Shown piece after piece: positions 1-8,723 of a stretch of 64,000 bases of DNA. The position numbers were made by a program, and so were the translations under genes. The stretch is taken from NCBI RefSeq assembly GCF_000008545.1, contig NC_000853.1, forward strand, positions 1,502,465 through 1,566,464. The letters are read 5' to 3'. The stretch comes from Thermotoga maritima MSB8 (GTDB lineage Bacteria > Thermotogota > Thermotogae > Thermotogales > Thermotogaceae). The notes beneath the pieces were generated by a model that was given only the letters and a program-made list of their open reading frames with translations, made no database searches and was not told the DNA's origin. Numbering within the stretch: the stretch's first letter is position 1; each line of letters opens with the position of its first letter.

Positions 1-152
1 TCTCTGATGATATCGAAAGCACCGTAAACGATCTTTTGGGCGATCGTCTTTTTACCATCCCACATAACTCTATTTATCAGCTTTGCAACAAGCACATCTC
101 CGAACACTGGATCAGGTGGTATCTGTCTCTTTTCGGCTCTTCTTCTACGCAC
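1..152 (-). CDS. rpsG: 30S ribosomal protein S7, N-terminal part (runs off window)
   Basis: The first 50 codons of ribosomal protein S7, which nucleates assembly of the 30S head by binding the 3' domain of 16S rRNA. The reading begins [19 protein letters not shown] and continues with the conserved [15 protein letters not shown] segment. The start is a GTG with GAGGTGA six bases upstream. It follows rpsL by 11 bp on the same strand, the classical str-operon order. The rest lies outside the window. Confidence 0.93.
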   Translation of the reverse strand, partial: MRRRRAEKRQIPPDPVFGDVLVAKLINRVMWDGKKTIAQKIVYGAFDIIR

Positions 153-163
153 CCACAGTCACC

Positions 164-547
164 TCACTTCTTTTGATCCTTGGGTCTTTTCGCACCATAC
201 TTACTCCTGGACTGTCTTCTTCCTTCGACACCTGCAGCATCCAGAGCTCCTCTGATGATCTTGTATCTGACACCCGGAAGGTCTTTGACCCTACCGCCTC
301 TGACGAGCACAACAGAGTGTTCCTGGAGGTTGTGACCAATTCCGGGAATATACGCAGTGACCTCTATTCCATTTGAAAGTCTCACCCTTGCGATCTTTCT
401 GAGAGCGGAGTTCGGTTTTTTCGGTGTCATTGTAGAAACCTTTATACACACGCCCCTCTTTTGAGGGTTTCCCTGAAGAGCAGGAGCTTTTGACTTTTTC
501 TTCTTCGGTTTCCTGCCGTACCTGATCAATTGATTGATCGTTGGCAT
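164..547 (-). CDS. rpsL: 30S ribosomal protein S12
   Basis: Ribosomal protein S12, part of the decoding centre of the 30S subunit; 127 aa, the normal length. The conserved [11 protein letters not shown] loop carries lysines at the positions where streptomycin-resistance changes occur in other bacteria, and these are wild type here. Two in-frame ATGs compete. The upstream one (551-553) abuts the GGGAGG ribosome site with no spacer, whereas the ATG at 545-547 has a 6-nt spacer and gives the usual MPTINQL start, so I chose the latter. It is the first gene of the unit, with rpsG downstream. Confidence 0.95.
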
Positions 548-586
548 CTTCATCCTCCCTTCCGTTTTACTCCAAGCCGAAGTTTA

Positions 587-615
587 ATTTTACTCTTTAA
601 TCTGTATGTTGTCAA
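587..615 (-). promoter_or_regulatory. Sigma-A type promoter for rpsL-rpsG
   Basis: On the minus strand, TTGACA (610-615) and TAAAAT (587-592) are separated by exactly 17 bp, a near-perfect housekeeping promoter. It lies about 40 bp upstream of the rpsL start, which fits a strongly expressed ribosomal protein operon. Confidence 0.85.
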
Positions 616-668
616 CAAAGAAAACAGACACCTCTGATCAATTTATCATAAGTAGTTTAAAACTTCAT

Positions 669-1088
669 TTAAAGTGACGTGAATTTTGAAAGAACAATCC
701 TTATGATTTCCTCCGGGTCGTCCATCTCCAGAACCAGTTTTTCGAATGGACACATACTCTTGCCATCTTTTCCCAGGACGAAAGGTATTTTTTCATCATA
801 ACTGAAAGACTGTCCGTATTCATTCATCAATTTCAACGCCGGCTTGCTTATAACTTTTGCGTGGATGTGATCGGGTTTCATTTTCAACAGAAAAGAAGCC
901 GCAGCCTTTCCAACCATTTTGTCGATCACCAGGCTTCCTTCCAGATTATCGAACCTTTTGAAAAGCTCCACCACGGGTTTGAGGCCGCTGTCTTTACTTT
1001 CGAAGATCGATCGGCCGCTATAAGCCAGCAAACTTAGATCTTTCTTCTCGAAGATTTTCAAAGCTGATCTTAAAAGGTTTTTCTCCAC
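669..1088 (-). CDS. DUF1893 family protein
   Basis: A 139-aa cytosolic protein of the DUF1893 family; I believe the T. maritima homologue (TM1506) has a solved structure with a cytidine-deaminase-like fold, but its function is unknown. Visible landmarks are the N-terminal helix VEKNLLRSALKIFEKKDLSL, a GKAAASFLLK segment and a C-terminal CPFEKLVLEMDDPEEI segment. The reading frame stays open further upstream into phoH, but a GTG at 1086-1088 with AGGGAG nine bases away gives the family-length protein. It is transcribed divergently from phoH, with 46 bp between the starts. Confidence 0.75.
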   Translation of the reverse strand: MEKNLLRSALKIFEKKDLSLLAYSGRSIFESKDSGLKPVVELFKRFDNLEGSLVIDKMVGKAAASFLLKMKPDHIHAKVISKPALKLMNEYGQSFSYDEKIPFVLGKDGKSMCPFEKLVLEMDDPEEIIRIVLSKFTSL

Positions 1089-1134
1089 GGCTTCACGCTC
1101 CCTGTAGTATAATTTCCTTAGAAAGTATACCAGT

Positions 1135-2109
1135 GTGGAGGTGGAAATTACGATTACGGTTAGGAAAGTAAGAATTCCCGAAGATGTGGCCGTTCTGGAG
1201 ATATTCGGACAGTACGATAAGCGCGCGAGGTATCTGAAAAAACTGTTCAACGTGGAATTCGCGGTGAGAGACAGTGAGATCCTTATAAAAGGCATGGATG
1301 AGAAAAGTGTCGATGCGGCTCACCGGGTGCTCGATGAGATCATATCCATAACACGGGACGGTCACCTTCTGGACTGGACTGAGTTCGAGTATCTCGTGGA
1401 GAGAGTTTCGAACTCAGAAAGTGTGAAAGAAGTTTACTCAAACAATAGCAAAGGATTGATCATCGGCAAGAAAGTGAAACCAAAGACACTCGGCCAGAAG
1501 AAGTATCTGGAAGCAGTCGAAAAAAACGACGTGGTGTTCGTTATAGGTCCAGCCGGTACAGGAAAAACGTACCTGGCAGTGGCCGTCGCTCTAGATTATC
1601 TGAAAATGGGAAAGGTGAACAGGATCATCCTCACAAGACCAGCCGTTGAAGCCGGTGAGAAGCTCGGATACTTGCCGGGAGATCTGTCCGAAAAGGTGGA
1701 ACCCTATCTCAGACCTCTTTACGACGCCATCATAGATATCACGTCTCCGGACAAATTCAACAGCTATCGTGAAAGAGGCATCATAGAGATCGTACCGCTC
1801 GCTTACATGAGAGGAAGGACTTTGAATAACTCCTTTATAATACTGGATGAAGCCCAGAACACCACATACCAGCAGATGAAGATGTTCCTCACCAGACTCG
1901 GATTCAACTCCAAGGCGGTCATAACGGGAGACATCACACAGGTAGATATCGAGAAGGAAAAGTCCGGTCTTATAGAGTGTCAGAAAATTTTAGAAGGAAT
2001 CTCTGGAATAGAATTCGTGTATCTGAACGAAAGCGACGTTGTGAGGCATCCTCTCGTTAAGAAGATCATAAAGGCCTACGAAGAGTATGAAAGGTCGAGG
2101 AAATCATGA
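1135..2109 (+). CDS. phoH: PhoH family ATPase
   Basis: A PhoH-like P-loop ATPase of about 324 aa. Family members are linked to RNA metabolism and usually sit beside ybeY, as here. A small N-terminal nucleic-acid-binding-like region (about 1-100) precedes the ATPase domain, with Walker A GPAGTGKT at 138-145 and Walker B IILDEAQ near 235-241. The start is uncertain. GTG 1135 has no ribosome site in front of it, while GGAGGTGG at 1137-1144 points to an in-frame ATT at 1153. The stop overlaps the next gene as ATGA. Confidence 0.9.
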   Translation: MEVEITITVRKVRIPEDVAVLEIFGQYDKRARYLKKLFNVEFAVRDSEILIKGMDEKSVDAAHRVLDEIISITRDGHLLDWTEFEYLVERVSNSESVKEVYSNNSKGLIIGKKVKPKTLGQKKYLEAVEKNDVVFVIGPAGTGKTYLAVAVALDYLKMGKVNRIILTRPAVEAGEKLGYLPGDLSEKVEPYLRPLYDAIIDITSPDKFNSYRERGIIEIVPLAYMRGRTLNNSFIILDEAQNTTYQQMKMFLTRLGFNSKAVITGDITQVDIEKEKSGLIECQKILEGISGIEFVYLNESDVVRHPLVKKIIKAYEEYERSRKS

Positions 2110-3482
2110 ATCGAAAGCGTTTCCTCCTGATAACGATTACAGTGATTCTCTCTCTGATGCTGGTGCACGTTCGTACAGGAATCAGACCCTTGAATTTCAC
2201 CTTTGAGGCACTGATCACCCTCATTGTTTGGTTCGCCCTGGTAGAAATGAGCACCAGATATTACAGAAAGTACTGGCTCAGTGAAGTGTTTACCTACACT
2301 CACTTGGCTCTGATCCTGCTCGGATCTTCTTTCATTGGATTTTCTTTCCCGGAGATAGGTCCTTTTGTGACACCTGTATACATACCGGTTGCCCTCATAG
2401 AACTCGTGTTCTTTTCCCCAGAAATAGCCATAACAAGTGGATTTTTGATGTCTTTGTTTGCTCTGTATCGATGGAGTTACGATATCTTTCTTCTTCTACC
2501 GTTCATTTCAACAACCTTTGTTGCGGCAGTGACTCTCTCCAAAGCGAACAGAAGGCTGGACGTGGTGAAATCTTCTGCCTTTACATCTCTTGCTCTTATG
2601 GGAACATCTCTGTTCATGAAGTTTGGACTGAAAATCGAGTACACTCCGTATGACCTGGTAGCTGCTATTTTGAATCCGATCTTTTCAGGAATTCTGGTTC
2701 TTGGAATACTGCCTTACGTAGAATACACAAGCCGTCTTTACTCGAATCTTGGGCTCGTGGAGTTCGGAAATCTGAACCATCCGTTGCTCAAGATGCTTTC
2801 CATTAAAGCCCCAGGAACTTATTATCACAGTGTGATCGTCGCGAATTTAGCAGAAACTGCAGCGGAGAAAATAGGCGCAAACCCCATTCTGGCAAGAATA
2901 GGAGCCTACTATCACGATATAGGGAAGATGAAACGCCCTCACTTCTTCACTGAAAACATTAGAGATGGTAAAAACCCCCACGAAGACATAACCCCTTCTC
3001 TCAGTCACCTCGTTTTGAACGAACACGTGAAGTACGGTGTGGAACTTGCAAGAAAATATCGACTCCCTCTCCTTGTTGAATTCATAATCCCCCAGCACCA
3101 CGGTACAAGATCACAGAAGTATTTCTACTACAAGGCGAAACAACAGTTCGAGGATATTCCCGAGGAAGAGTTCCGTTATCCTGGTCCCAAGCCTCAGTTC
3201 AAAGAAGCGGCTATTATCATGCTTGCCGACTCTGTGGAAGCCGCCTCAAGAAGCTTGAAGTCACCTTCTGTTTCTCAGATAAAGGAATGTGTCGAAGATG
3301 TCATATCTTCCATATTCTTTGAGAGACAGCTCGATGAGTCAGGCATCACTCTGAGTGAGCTCGAAGAGATTTCCGACGCGTTCCTTCAGGTTCTCGTGAA
3401 CCTGTTCAGTTCCAGAATTGAATACCCCGAAGAAGAAAAAATTCAGAAGGTGGTAAAGATAAATGATAAGAATACTGGGTGA
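2106..3482 (+). CDS. Membrane HD-superfamily phosphohydrolase (PgpH/7TM-HD type)
   Basis: A 458-aa membrane protein with about seven hydrophobic segments in residues 5-205, followed by a cytosolic HD domain. The metal ligands include H241 and the HD pair H270-D271 (YYHDIGK), and a PQHHG motif follows near 325. Relatives such as Listeria PgpH hydrolyse c-di-AMP, but those carry an extracellular domain of about 250 aa between the first membrane segment and the rest. That domain is missing here, so c-di-AMP as the substrate is only an inference. It sits between phoH and ybeY, the common bacterial arrangement. Confidence 0.85.
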   Translation: MNRKRFLLITITVILSLMLVHVRTGIRPLNFTFEALITLIVWFALVEMSTRYYRKYWLSEVFTYTHLALILLGSSFIGFSFPEIGPFVTPVYIPVALIELVFFSPEIAITSGFLMSLFALYRWSYDIFLLLPFISTTFVAAVTLSKANRRLDVVKSSAFTSLALMGTSLFMKFGLKIEYTPYDLVAAILNPIFSGILVLGILPYVEYTSRLYSNLGLVEFGNLNHPLLKMLSIKAPGTYYHSVIVANLAETAAEKIGANPILARIGAYYHDIGKMKRPHFFTENIRDGKNPHEDITPSLSHLVLNEHVKYGVELARKYRLPLLVEFIIPQHHGTRSQKYFYYKAKQQFEDIPEEEFRYPGPKPQFKEAAIIMLADSVEAASRSLKSPSVSQIKECVEDVISSIFFERQLDESGITLSELEEISDAFLQVLVNLFSSRIEYPEEEKIQKVVKINDKNTG

Positions 3483-3915
3483 AGGTAAAGGATCGAAACT
3501 TCTCGAAAATTTGAAAGAAAAACTCGAAGAAATCGTAAAGAAAGAGATAGGAGACGTACATGTAAACGTGATTCTTGTGAGCGAAGATGAAATTAAGGAA
3601 CTCAACCAGCAGTTTCGGGGTCAAGATCGACCGACAGACGTGCTCACTTTTCCCCTCATGGAAGAAGACGTCTATGGAGAAATTTACGTTTGTCCTCTGA
3701 TCGTAGAAGAAAATGCGAGAGAGTTCAACAACACCTTCGAAAAAGAACTGCTGGAAGTGGTGATCCACGGGATACTTCACCTTGCAGGATACGATCACGA
3801 GTTCGAAGACAAAAACTCCAAAGAGATGTTCGAAAAACAGAAAAAATACGTTGAGGAGGTATGGGGTGAATGGAGATCAAACCCTTCAGAGGATTCAGAC
3901 CCAGGGAAGAGATAG
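3463..3915 (+). CDS. ybeY: Endoribonuclease YbeY
   Basis: YbeY, a zinc-dependent endoribonuclease involved in 16S rRNA 3'-end maturation and ribosome quality control. The metal motif is complete: H102-G-I-L-H106-L-A-G-Y-D-H112. The 150-aa length is normal. The ATG lies 20 bp inside the end of the preceding HD gene, so translation is probably coupled. The end of the gene overlaps the next start by 46 bp, an unusually long same-strand overlap. Confidence 0.93.
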   Translation: MIRILGEGKGSKLLENLKEKLEEIVKKEIGDVHVNVILVSEDEIKELNQQFRGQDRPTDVLTFPLMEEDVYGEIYVCPLIVEENAREFNNTFEKELLEVVIHGILHLAGYDHEFEDKNSKEMFEKQKKYVEEVWGEWRSNPSEDSDPGKR

Positions 3916-5090
3916 CCGAAAAATTCGTGGCCAAACCCTACGATGTGGTTTCCTTTCTTGAAGCCAAAGAGACAATAAAGAACAATCCTTTCAGCTTTCT
4001 CAGAGTAACTCGCGTTGAAGCAGAAACACACGAAATAGAGATGGATCCTACACCCGAAGACATGGAGAAAGCCAGGAGAAATCTTGAAAAGTTCATAGAG
4101 GATGGCATCCTCATTCAGGAAGAAAAAGAAGCGTTCTACATTTACCGTCAGAGAATGGGCGATCACATACAAACAGGAATTGTAGCGCTCTTTCCTGTGG
4201 AGGAGTACAAAAAGGGTCGAATAAAGAAACACGAACTCACCAGAAAAAAGAAAGAAGAGGAAAGAGTTCAACACATTCTGAAAACACGTGCACACACAGG
4301 ACAGGTCTTTCTTTTCTACAGAGCCTTTGAAGAATTCGATAGAAAACTCTCCGAAATTGCTGATTCTCAGGAGCCTGTCTATAGAATACGCGATGATCTC
4401 GATGTCATCCATGAGTTTTTCGTTGTCAAGAATGAAAACGAAGTGAATGAAATAAAGAAGCTCTTTGAGAGAGTGGAGGAACTCTACATAGCGGATGGTC
4501 ACCACAGGGCAGCGGCCGCAGCCAGGGTCAGCGACATACTGGACGAGAAGATAGGAAAAGGACCTCACAATTACTTCATGGCCACAGCGTTCCCCCACAA
4601 CCAGCTCAGAATATTCGACTACAACAGAGTGGTGAAATCTCAACTCACGCCAGAGGAATTACTCGAAAAACTCCAGGAAAAATTCGAAACGTACAGATCC
4701 TACAAGGTACCTGCAAGACCATCCAGAGAACACGAAATAACCATGTACGTGGGTAACAGAAAATGGTACGCCCTGATCCCAAAAAGAGTGCCGGAGGACG
4801 TTGTTGAGAGTCTAGATGTGAACATTCTTCAGCGTGAGGTTCTGGAACCCATCTTCGGTATTTCCAATCCTCGCGAAGATGAGAGGATAGACTTCGTTGG
4901 TGGAATAAAGGGCCTGTGCGAACTGGAAAGAATGGTGGACAAAGGAGAGTTCGATGTGGCCTTCGCGATGTATCCGGTGAACATAGAAACGCTTATGAAA
5001 GTCTCAGATGAAGGAAAGATCATGCCGCCGAAATCAACATGGTTTGAACCGAAACTTCTGAGTGGTCTGGTGGTGCACGTGTTCGGCTGA
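3870..5090 (+). CDS. DUF1015 family protein
   Basis: A 406-aa soluble protein of the DUF1015 family. The diagnostic motif is ADGHHRAAAAAR near residues 210-220, which resembles the phosphate-binding box of ParB/sulfiredoxin-like folds; relatives have been suggested to be small-molecule kinases, but I cannot assign a substrate. The N-terminal KPFRGFRP and AKPYDVV segments are typical of the family. The ATG at 3870 has GAGGAGG about 11 bases upstream. No signal peptide or membrane segment is present. Confidence 0.8.
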   Translation: MEIKPFRGFRPREEIAEKFVAKPYDVVSFLEAKETIKNNPFSFLRVTRVEAETHEIEMDPTPEDMEKARRNLEKFIEDGILIQEEKEAFYIYRQRMGDHIQTGIVALFPVEEYKKGRIKKHELTRKKKEEERVQHILKTRAHTGQVFLFYRAFEEFDRKLSEIADSQEPVYRIRDDLDVIHEFFVVKNENEVNEIKKLFERVEELYIADGHHRAAAAARVSDILDEKIGKGPHNYFMATAFPHNQLRIFDYNRVVKSQLTPEELLEKLQEKFETYRSYKVPARPSREHEITMYVGNRKWYALIPKRVPEDVVESLDVNILQREVLEPIFGISNPREDERIDFVGGIKGLCELERMVDKGEFDVAFAMYPVNIETLMKVSDEGKIMPPKSTWFEPKLLSGLVVHVFG

Positions 5091-5102
5091 GGAGGTGATA
5101 CG

Positions 5103-5795
5103 GTGTTCTTCCTTTTTGACCCAACGTTCATCATACTGATTCCCGGTATTCTCCTGGCTTTCTGGGCGCAGATGCGAGTTCAGGCTGCTTACAACAAGTA
5201 CTCACAAGTAAGATCCTCTCTTGGACTCACTGGATATGAACTCGCAAAAAGACTCCTTGAGAACGCGGGAATCTACAACGTGAAAATAGAGGTCGTTTCC
5301 GGTTTTCTGACTGACCATTACGATCCCTACCGGAAGGTTCTCAGGCTCTCTCCACAGAATTTCAAAGGTGTTTCCGTCGCTTCACTCGGAGTTGTGGCTC
5401 ACGAAGTGGGGCACGCTCTTCAAGACGCAGAAAAATATCCGATGCTCGCACTGAGGAATCTGATGGTACCAGCAGCCATCACGGGTTCTCAGCTTGCTTG
5501 GATTATTTTCATTCTTGGTTTCATCTTTTACACACCGTTTCTGATAAGACTGGGAATTCTTCTGTTTTCTCTGGTGGTGCTTTTTACCCTCATCACGCTT
5601 CCTGTTGAGTTCGACGCCAGCAGGCGCGCCGTGAAACTCCTTGAAACAACGATGCTGATGCCGGAGTACGAGCTCAAGGGAGTAAAAGAGGTACTCGATG
5701 CCGCTGCTCTCACCTACGTCGCGTCTTCACTGATGGCGTTCCTCCAGCTCCTCAGAATGATAGTAATCGCTGGTTTGTTCGGTGATAGAAGATGA
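5103..5795 (+). CDS. YugP-family membrane zinc metallopeptidase
   Basis: A 230-aa integral membrane protein of the YugP/Zn_peptidase_2 family. It has an N-terminal membrane segment (about 5-25), the zinc motif H100-E-V-G-H104 followed by ALQ, then two hydrophobic segments (about 122-165) and a conserved EFDASRRA stretch that should supply the third ligand. The active site is probably at the membrane on the cytoplasmic side. The GTG start has GGAGGTGA ideally spaced. Its stop overlaps the rsmB start as ATGA. The substrate is unknown. Confidence 0.85.
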   Translation: MFFLFDPTFIILIPGILLAFWAQMRVQAAYNKYSQVRSSLGLTGYELAKRLLENAGIYNVKIEVVSGFLTDHYDPYRKVLRLSPQNFKGVSVASLGVVAHEVGHALQDAEKYPMLALRNLMVPAAITGSQLAWIIFILGFIFYTPFLIRLGILLFSLVVLFTLITLPVEFDASRRAVKLLETTMLMPEYELKGVKEVLDAAALTYVASSLMAFLQLLRMIVIAGLFGDRR

Positions 5796-7087
5796 GAACG
5801 AACGTTAGATTGCTCGCCTACAGACTTCTGAGGAAGTACGAGAAGGAAAAATTCATATCGAGAGAGGACGTGGACAGCGTCCTCTCTTTTTTGGACGACA
5901 GAGACAGAAGATTTTTCAAAGAGCTCGTGTGGGGAGTTGTGAGGAAAGAAGAACTTCTGGACTGGTACATAAACCAGCTTTTGAAGAAAAAGGACATCCC
6001 TCCCGCTGTCAGGGTTGCGTTGAGGATGGGGGCTTATCAGCTCCTCTTCATGAACAGCGTTCCGGATTACGCAGCAGTCAGCGAAACAGTAAAACTGGTG
6101 AAGAACGAGAACTTCAAAAAACTGGTGAACGCCGTGCTGAGGAGATTGAGGACCGTCCCCGAACCAAAAGAACTTCACCTCGTCTACTCACACCCGGAGT
6201 GGATCGTGAACTACTGGAGATCATTTCTTCCCGAAGAAGCGGTCCTGAGAATAATGAAGTGGAATCAGGAACCTCTCCCTGTTATGCTCCGTGTGAATTC
6301 GCTTGCAGCCACTAAGGAGGAAGTCATCAAAATCCTTGCTGAAGAGGGTACGGAGGCAGTCCCGGGAAAACACGCTCCGTTTTCCCTGATTGTGAGGAAA
6401 CTCGGCGTTCCAATGAACGACTCCAGGGTGATAAACGATGGGCTCGCGAGTGTTCAGGGAGAGTCTTCACAGCTTGTACCTTTCTTCATGGAGCTGAGAC
6501 CCGGACTGAGAGTACTGGATACCTGCGCGGCACCGGGTGGTAAGACTACCGCCATCGCCGAATTGATGAAGGATCAGGGGAAGATACTGGCCGTTGATAT
6601 AAGCAGAGAGAAAATCCAGCTCGTCGAAAAACACGCGAAACGTCTGAAACTCTCTTCGATAGAGACAAAGATCGCCGATGCGGAACGACTCACAGAGTAC
6701 GTCCAGGATACATTTGATAGGGTCCTGGTGGACGCTCCCTGTACCTCGCTGGGCACGGCAAGAAACCATCCGGAAGTTCTGAGGAGAGTGAACAAAGAGG
6801 ATTTCGAGAAGTTCTCGGAGATTCAGCTGAGGATGGTACAGCAGGCCTGGCAGCTTCTGGAAAAGGGAGGAATTCTCCTCTACAGCACATGTACCGTGAC
6901 AAAAGAAGAAAACACTGAAGTGGTGAAAAGATTCGTCTACGAACAGAAAGACGTTGAAGTGATCGATATCAGAGACAAGATGAAAGAATTCGAAGTGGAA
7001 GGAATCTGGGATGGTTACGGCTTTCTGATGCTTCCCGACGAGACGATAACTCCCTTCTACATCTCCGTTCTCAGAAAGATGGGATGA
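5792..7087 (+). CDS. rsmB: 16S rRNA m5C967 methyltransferase RsmB
   Basis: RsmB/Sun methylates C967 of 16S rRNA using SAM. The 431-aa protein has an N-terminal NusB-like RNA-binding domain (about 1-135) and a Rossmann methyltransferase domain. The SAM motif is LDTCAAPGGKT (242-252), and the two cysteines used by m5C enzymes are C317 (DAPCTS) and C367 (YSTCT). The 3' end overlaps the convergent tmcAL gene by 31 bp, and no terminator hairpin is visible. Confidence 0.93.
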   Translation: MRTNVRLLAYRLLRKYEKEKFISREDVDSVLSFLDDRDRRFFKELVWGVVRKEELLDWYINQLLKKKDIPPAVRVALRMGAYQLLFMNSVPDYAAVSETVKLVKNENFKKLVNAVLRRLRTVPEPKELHLVYSHPEWIVNYWRSFLPEEAVLRIMKWNQEPLPVMLRVNSLAATKEEVIKILAEEGTEAVPGKHAPFSLIVRKLGVPMNDSRVINDGLASVQGESSQLVPFFMELRPGLRVLDTCAAPGGKTTAIAELMKDQGKILAVDISREKIQLVEKHAKRLKLSSIETKIADAERLTEYVQDTFDRVLVDAPCTSLGTARNHPEVLRRVNKEDFEKFSEIQLRMVQQAWQLLEKGGILLYSTCTVTKEENTEVVKRFVYEQKDVEVIDIRDKMKEFEVEGIWDGYGFLMLPDETITPFYISVLRKMG

Positions 7088-8334
7088 ATGGAGAAGTCTC
7101 GCTCCCCACAGCGCTGTTCCACCGATGGGAAAAACATCGAGTAGAAGTTCGTCGCCTTCACGTCAAGATCGATCTGTTCAAGAAAGAGTTGTTTATCAAC
7201 TGGTAGGTCTGTTTTCTCCAGTACTTTCCTGTAAAGAGACATGTTTGTCACGATCGGAAGTTTTGCCTTCTTTCTCATGAGAGAAAGGATCTCTCTTCCC
7301 TTCTCTGTGAAGCCGAGGATTCTGATGTACTGAGGCCCTTTTGTGTTGCTTTTTTCAACGAATTCTTTGTTCACTTCGAACACCGAAAAGAGAGCGAGCC
7401 TTCTTATTCGAGAAAAGGTGAAGCGTTTGGCTTTGACACACTCCAGAAAATCCCGGTAAGACCCTGTTTGTCTGGCACAGACGTGAAATCTCTTTTCGAG
7501 TCCCTCAGAAAAACCGTGGATCTTCTCGAAGAAATCCATGTTTTTCAGTCTGAAAAACGAGAGGAGAAAATCTCCCATGTTCTCGAGGAAAACGGGTCCC
7601 CGCCCTTCGTTTATCTCTCTCATGAGAATTTCAAAAGAATCTTCTGGAAGAGAATCTCTCACCTCTTCCCATCTTTTTTCCCTCATAAGATTTCTTATCG
7701 CCGTTGCGCTGGAGAATCGTCCCCTGAAACTGGTATCTTTTTCTTCTGCTCCTACCCTTTTTATTGTGTGGAATCTGATGTTCGAGCCTATCTTTAGAGC
7801 GGAATGAATGTACTCCACTCCTAGGATGTCGTTCGACTTTTCGAGTTTCAAGACCTCTTCTTCGTTCCAACCCTTCATGGAGAAATACCTCATCAGAGCG
7901 TACTTTCTGGCATTAGGGAAGGAATAGCCTTTCTTCAACTCTTCATGCAAAAACTTCTGATATTCGTCGGGTTGTTCGTAAAGGATTCGTGCCACTCTTT
8001 GAAGAAATTCGATATCGTTCGATTCACTTCCAAAGACTACATCTGTGACAACACCCGTTGCATCCAGCACACACACTGCACCGAAAGCAAATCCCCCGGC
8101 ATCCTGCGTGGCAAAAACAACGGGCAATTCCAGAACAACATCTACCCCCATTCTGAGAGCGATCTCTGCCCGTGCGAATTTATCTATGACGGCAGGTTCG
8201 CCTCTCTGGCAGAAATTACCGCTCATCACAGCGATTGTGTAGTCCGGTTTCACGAGTTCTCTGGCCGAAGTCAGATGATAGAGGTGTCCGTTGTGGAATG
8301 GATTGTACTCCACGACAACGCCGAGAACCTTCAG
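7057..8334 (-). CDS. tmcAL: tRNA(Met) cytidine acetate ligase TmcAL, CTG start
   Basis: A TmcAL (UPF0348/YlbM) protein, which activates acetate with ATP to make ac4C34 in the elongator tRNA-Met. The nucleotidyltransferase motif NPFHNGH is at the N-terminus and the SGNFCQRGEPA segment follows. The family N-terminus MKVLGVVVEYNPFHNGH is recovered only if translation starts at the CTG at 8332-8334, because the preceding in-frame codons are AGA and a stop. GGAGG lies 8 bases before that CTG, which overlaps the upstream stop as CTGA. The next ATG/GTG option (8313) would delete a core strand. Length 425 aa. Confidence 0.85.
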   Translation of the reverse strand: MKVLGVVVEYNPFHNGHLYHLTSARELVKPDYTIAVMSGNFCQRGEPAVIDKFARAEIALRMGVDVVLELPVVFATQDAGGFAFGAVCVLDATGVVTDVVFGSESNDIEFLQRVARILYEQPDEYQKFLHEELKKGYSFPNARKYALMRYFSMKGWNEEEVLKLEKSNDILGVEYIHSALKIGSNIRFHTIKRVGAEEKDTSFRGRFSSATAIRNLMREKRWEEVRDSLPEDSFEILMREINEGRGPVFLENMGDFLLSFFRLKNMDFFEKIHGFSEGLEKRFHVCARQTGSYRDFLECVKAKRFTFSRIRRLALFSVFEVNKEFVEKSNTKGPQYIRILGFTEKGREILSLMRKKAKLPIVTNMSLYRKVLEKTDLPVDKQLFLEQIDLDVKATNFYSMFFPSVEQRCGERDFSIHPIFLRTEM

Positions 8335-8723
8335 TCTTCATCCCTCCTGATGATCGTGAGGAAATAGGCAAGAGAGACCATTGTGAAGAGAAGAAAAATG
8401 AGATAAGCGGGAGCGATCTTCGAAAAGATTCCCCTGAGGATGTACAGTCCATAAATCTCGCTCACAAAAGAGACGGAAAGAACAACAAAGCCTAATACAA
8501 CGAACCACTTGATCCCGGAAGAGGTGTAGAAGTTGAGGAGAATACCTGAGCCGAGTATTGGCAGAAAACACGCCAGAAGAACATTTGCAATATTTTCCGG
8601 GAGTTTTATTCCTGCGAATCCCTCGATGTAAGGTGCCAGAAAGTACAATCCCGCCCAGACAACCAAACCCAGAATTCCTATGATTACGAGAAGAAGAGAA
8701 AAAAGTTGCACAAGGTACCTCAA
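8331..8723 (-). CDS. Small integral membrane protein, unknown function
   Basis: A protein of about 130 aa with four hydrophobic segments and a charged cytosolic tail ending RRDED; I recognise no family. The chosen start is a TTG at 8721-8723 that overlaps the fur stop as TTGA and has GGTGA just upstream; a GTG at 8742-8744 (137 aa) is the alternative but lacks a spaced ribosome site. It ends in a CTGA overlap with tmcAL, so it is translationally coupled on both sides within the tail of the lysine operon. Confidence 0.65.
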   Translation of the reverse strand: MRYLVQLFSLLLVIIGILGLVVWAGLYFLAPYIEGFAGIKLPENIANVLLACFLPILGSGILLNFYTSSGIKWFVVLGFVVLSVSFVSEIYGLYILRGIFSKIAPAYLIFLLFTMVSLAYFLTIIRRDED

